The notes under the pieces are model-generated. The model had not been told where the DNA came from. It did no database searches and worked only from the letters and a program-made list of their open reading frames with translations. 64,000 nt of DNA, taken from Vallitalea guaymasensis (GTDB taxonomy: Bacteria; Bacillota; Clostridia; Lachnospirales; Vallitaleaceae). Below, piece after piece: positions 63,933-64,000 of this stretch (the first letter of the stretch is position 1; each line of letters opens with the position of its first letter). The position numbers and the translations under genes are program-made. Location of the stretch: the NCBI RefSeq assembly GCF_018141425.1, contig NZ_CP058561.1:5456001-5520000 (forward strand), written 5' to 3'.

Positions 63933-64000
63933 TTAAACAGTTACATGTTTTTTTTCAGGTCTTGATTCTCTTTTGCTATAAAGCATTTCTAATGCAACTA
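63933..64000 (-). CDS. Carboxyltransferase (MmdA/12S type), C-terminal end only
   Basis: The window ends inside this gene. The final codons read ALEMLYSKRESRPEKKHVTV and stop, matching the usual C-terminus of methylmalonyl-CoA decarboxylase alpha/propionyl-CoA carboxyltransferase (LEML.SKRE...KKH). It ends 16 bases before the OadG gene. The identification rests on about 22 residues and on its place in the operon. Confidence 0.75.
   Translation of the reverse strand, partial: VALEMLYSKRESRPEKKHVTV

Overview
The window is low-GC DNA from a spore-forming anaerobic member of the Firmicutes, class Clostridia. The evidence is AT-rich gene-dense sequence with strong AGGAGG-type ribosome binding sites, the sporulation pair yqfC-yqfD behind a sigma-E-like promoter, a Na+-pumping biotin-dependent decarboxylase, the miaB-mutS-mutL-miaA-hfq block and the cmk-ispH-rpsA block. 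Gene content would suit a Lachnospirales/Vallitalea-like organism, but the genus cannot be fixed from this sequence alone. No rRNA, tRNA, insertion sequence, CRISPR array or prophage was seen. Almost all genes are on the minus strand; the exceptions are uxaBA and an YprB-like exonuclease gene.

Layout from left to right. 1-2.5 kb: the 5' end of phoH, then yqfD, yqfC, yqeY and rpsU. 2.6-6.7 kb: a CapA-like lipoprotein and alaS with a short leader carrying a terminator-like hairpin. 6.8-12 kb: a TfoX C-terminal-domain protein, a divergent signal peptidase II-like protein, a three-gene set (YoaP-like acetyltransferase, SPL-type radical SAM protein, TIM-barrel sugar-phosphate isomerase-like protein) and a MATE efflux pump. 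The pump is preceded by two tiny leader ORFs and a hairpin that can hide its ribosome binding site, the most interesting regulatory layout in the window. 12-16 kb: an AraC regulator divergent from uxaB-uxaA (galacturonate/tagaturonate breakdown). 16.2-19.6 kb: nadA-nadB-nadC, de novo NAD synthesis, with an operator-like site over the promoter.

19.6-29.3 kb is a sugar uptake and sensing locus. It has a two-NBD ATPase, a permease, a uroporphyrinogen-decarboxylase-family enzyme and an AraF-like lipoprotein, then, after a strong terminator, a YesM-type kinase, a YesN-type regulator and a membrane-anchored protein with two fused sugar-binding domains. The last three look like a sensing module for the transporter.

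29.4-41.6 kb is one eight-gene operon: MoxR ATPase, DUF58 protein, two von Willebrand factor A membrane proteins, a large membrane protein, an ABC ATPase, an ABC-2 permease and a coiled-coil/GQGN-repeat protein. 41.9-51.9 kb holds a cell-wall amidase with an N-terminal helix-turn-helix, a methionine-gamma-lyase-family PLP enzyme, then hfq, miaA, mutL, mutS and miaB. 52-54.4 kb: a holin-like membrane protein, yprB-like nuclease and cheR. 54.6-60.1 kb: rpsA, ispH, cmk, aroH, an HI0933-type flavoprotein and an RpiR regulator. 60.5-64 kb: a sodium-pump decarboxylase operon carrying both a 5S/OadA-type and (cut by the window edge) an MmdA/12S-type carboxyltransferase.
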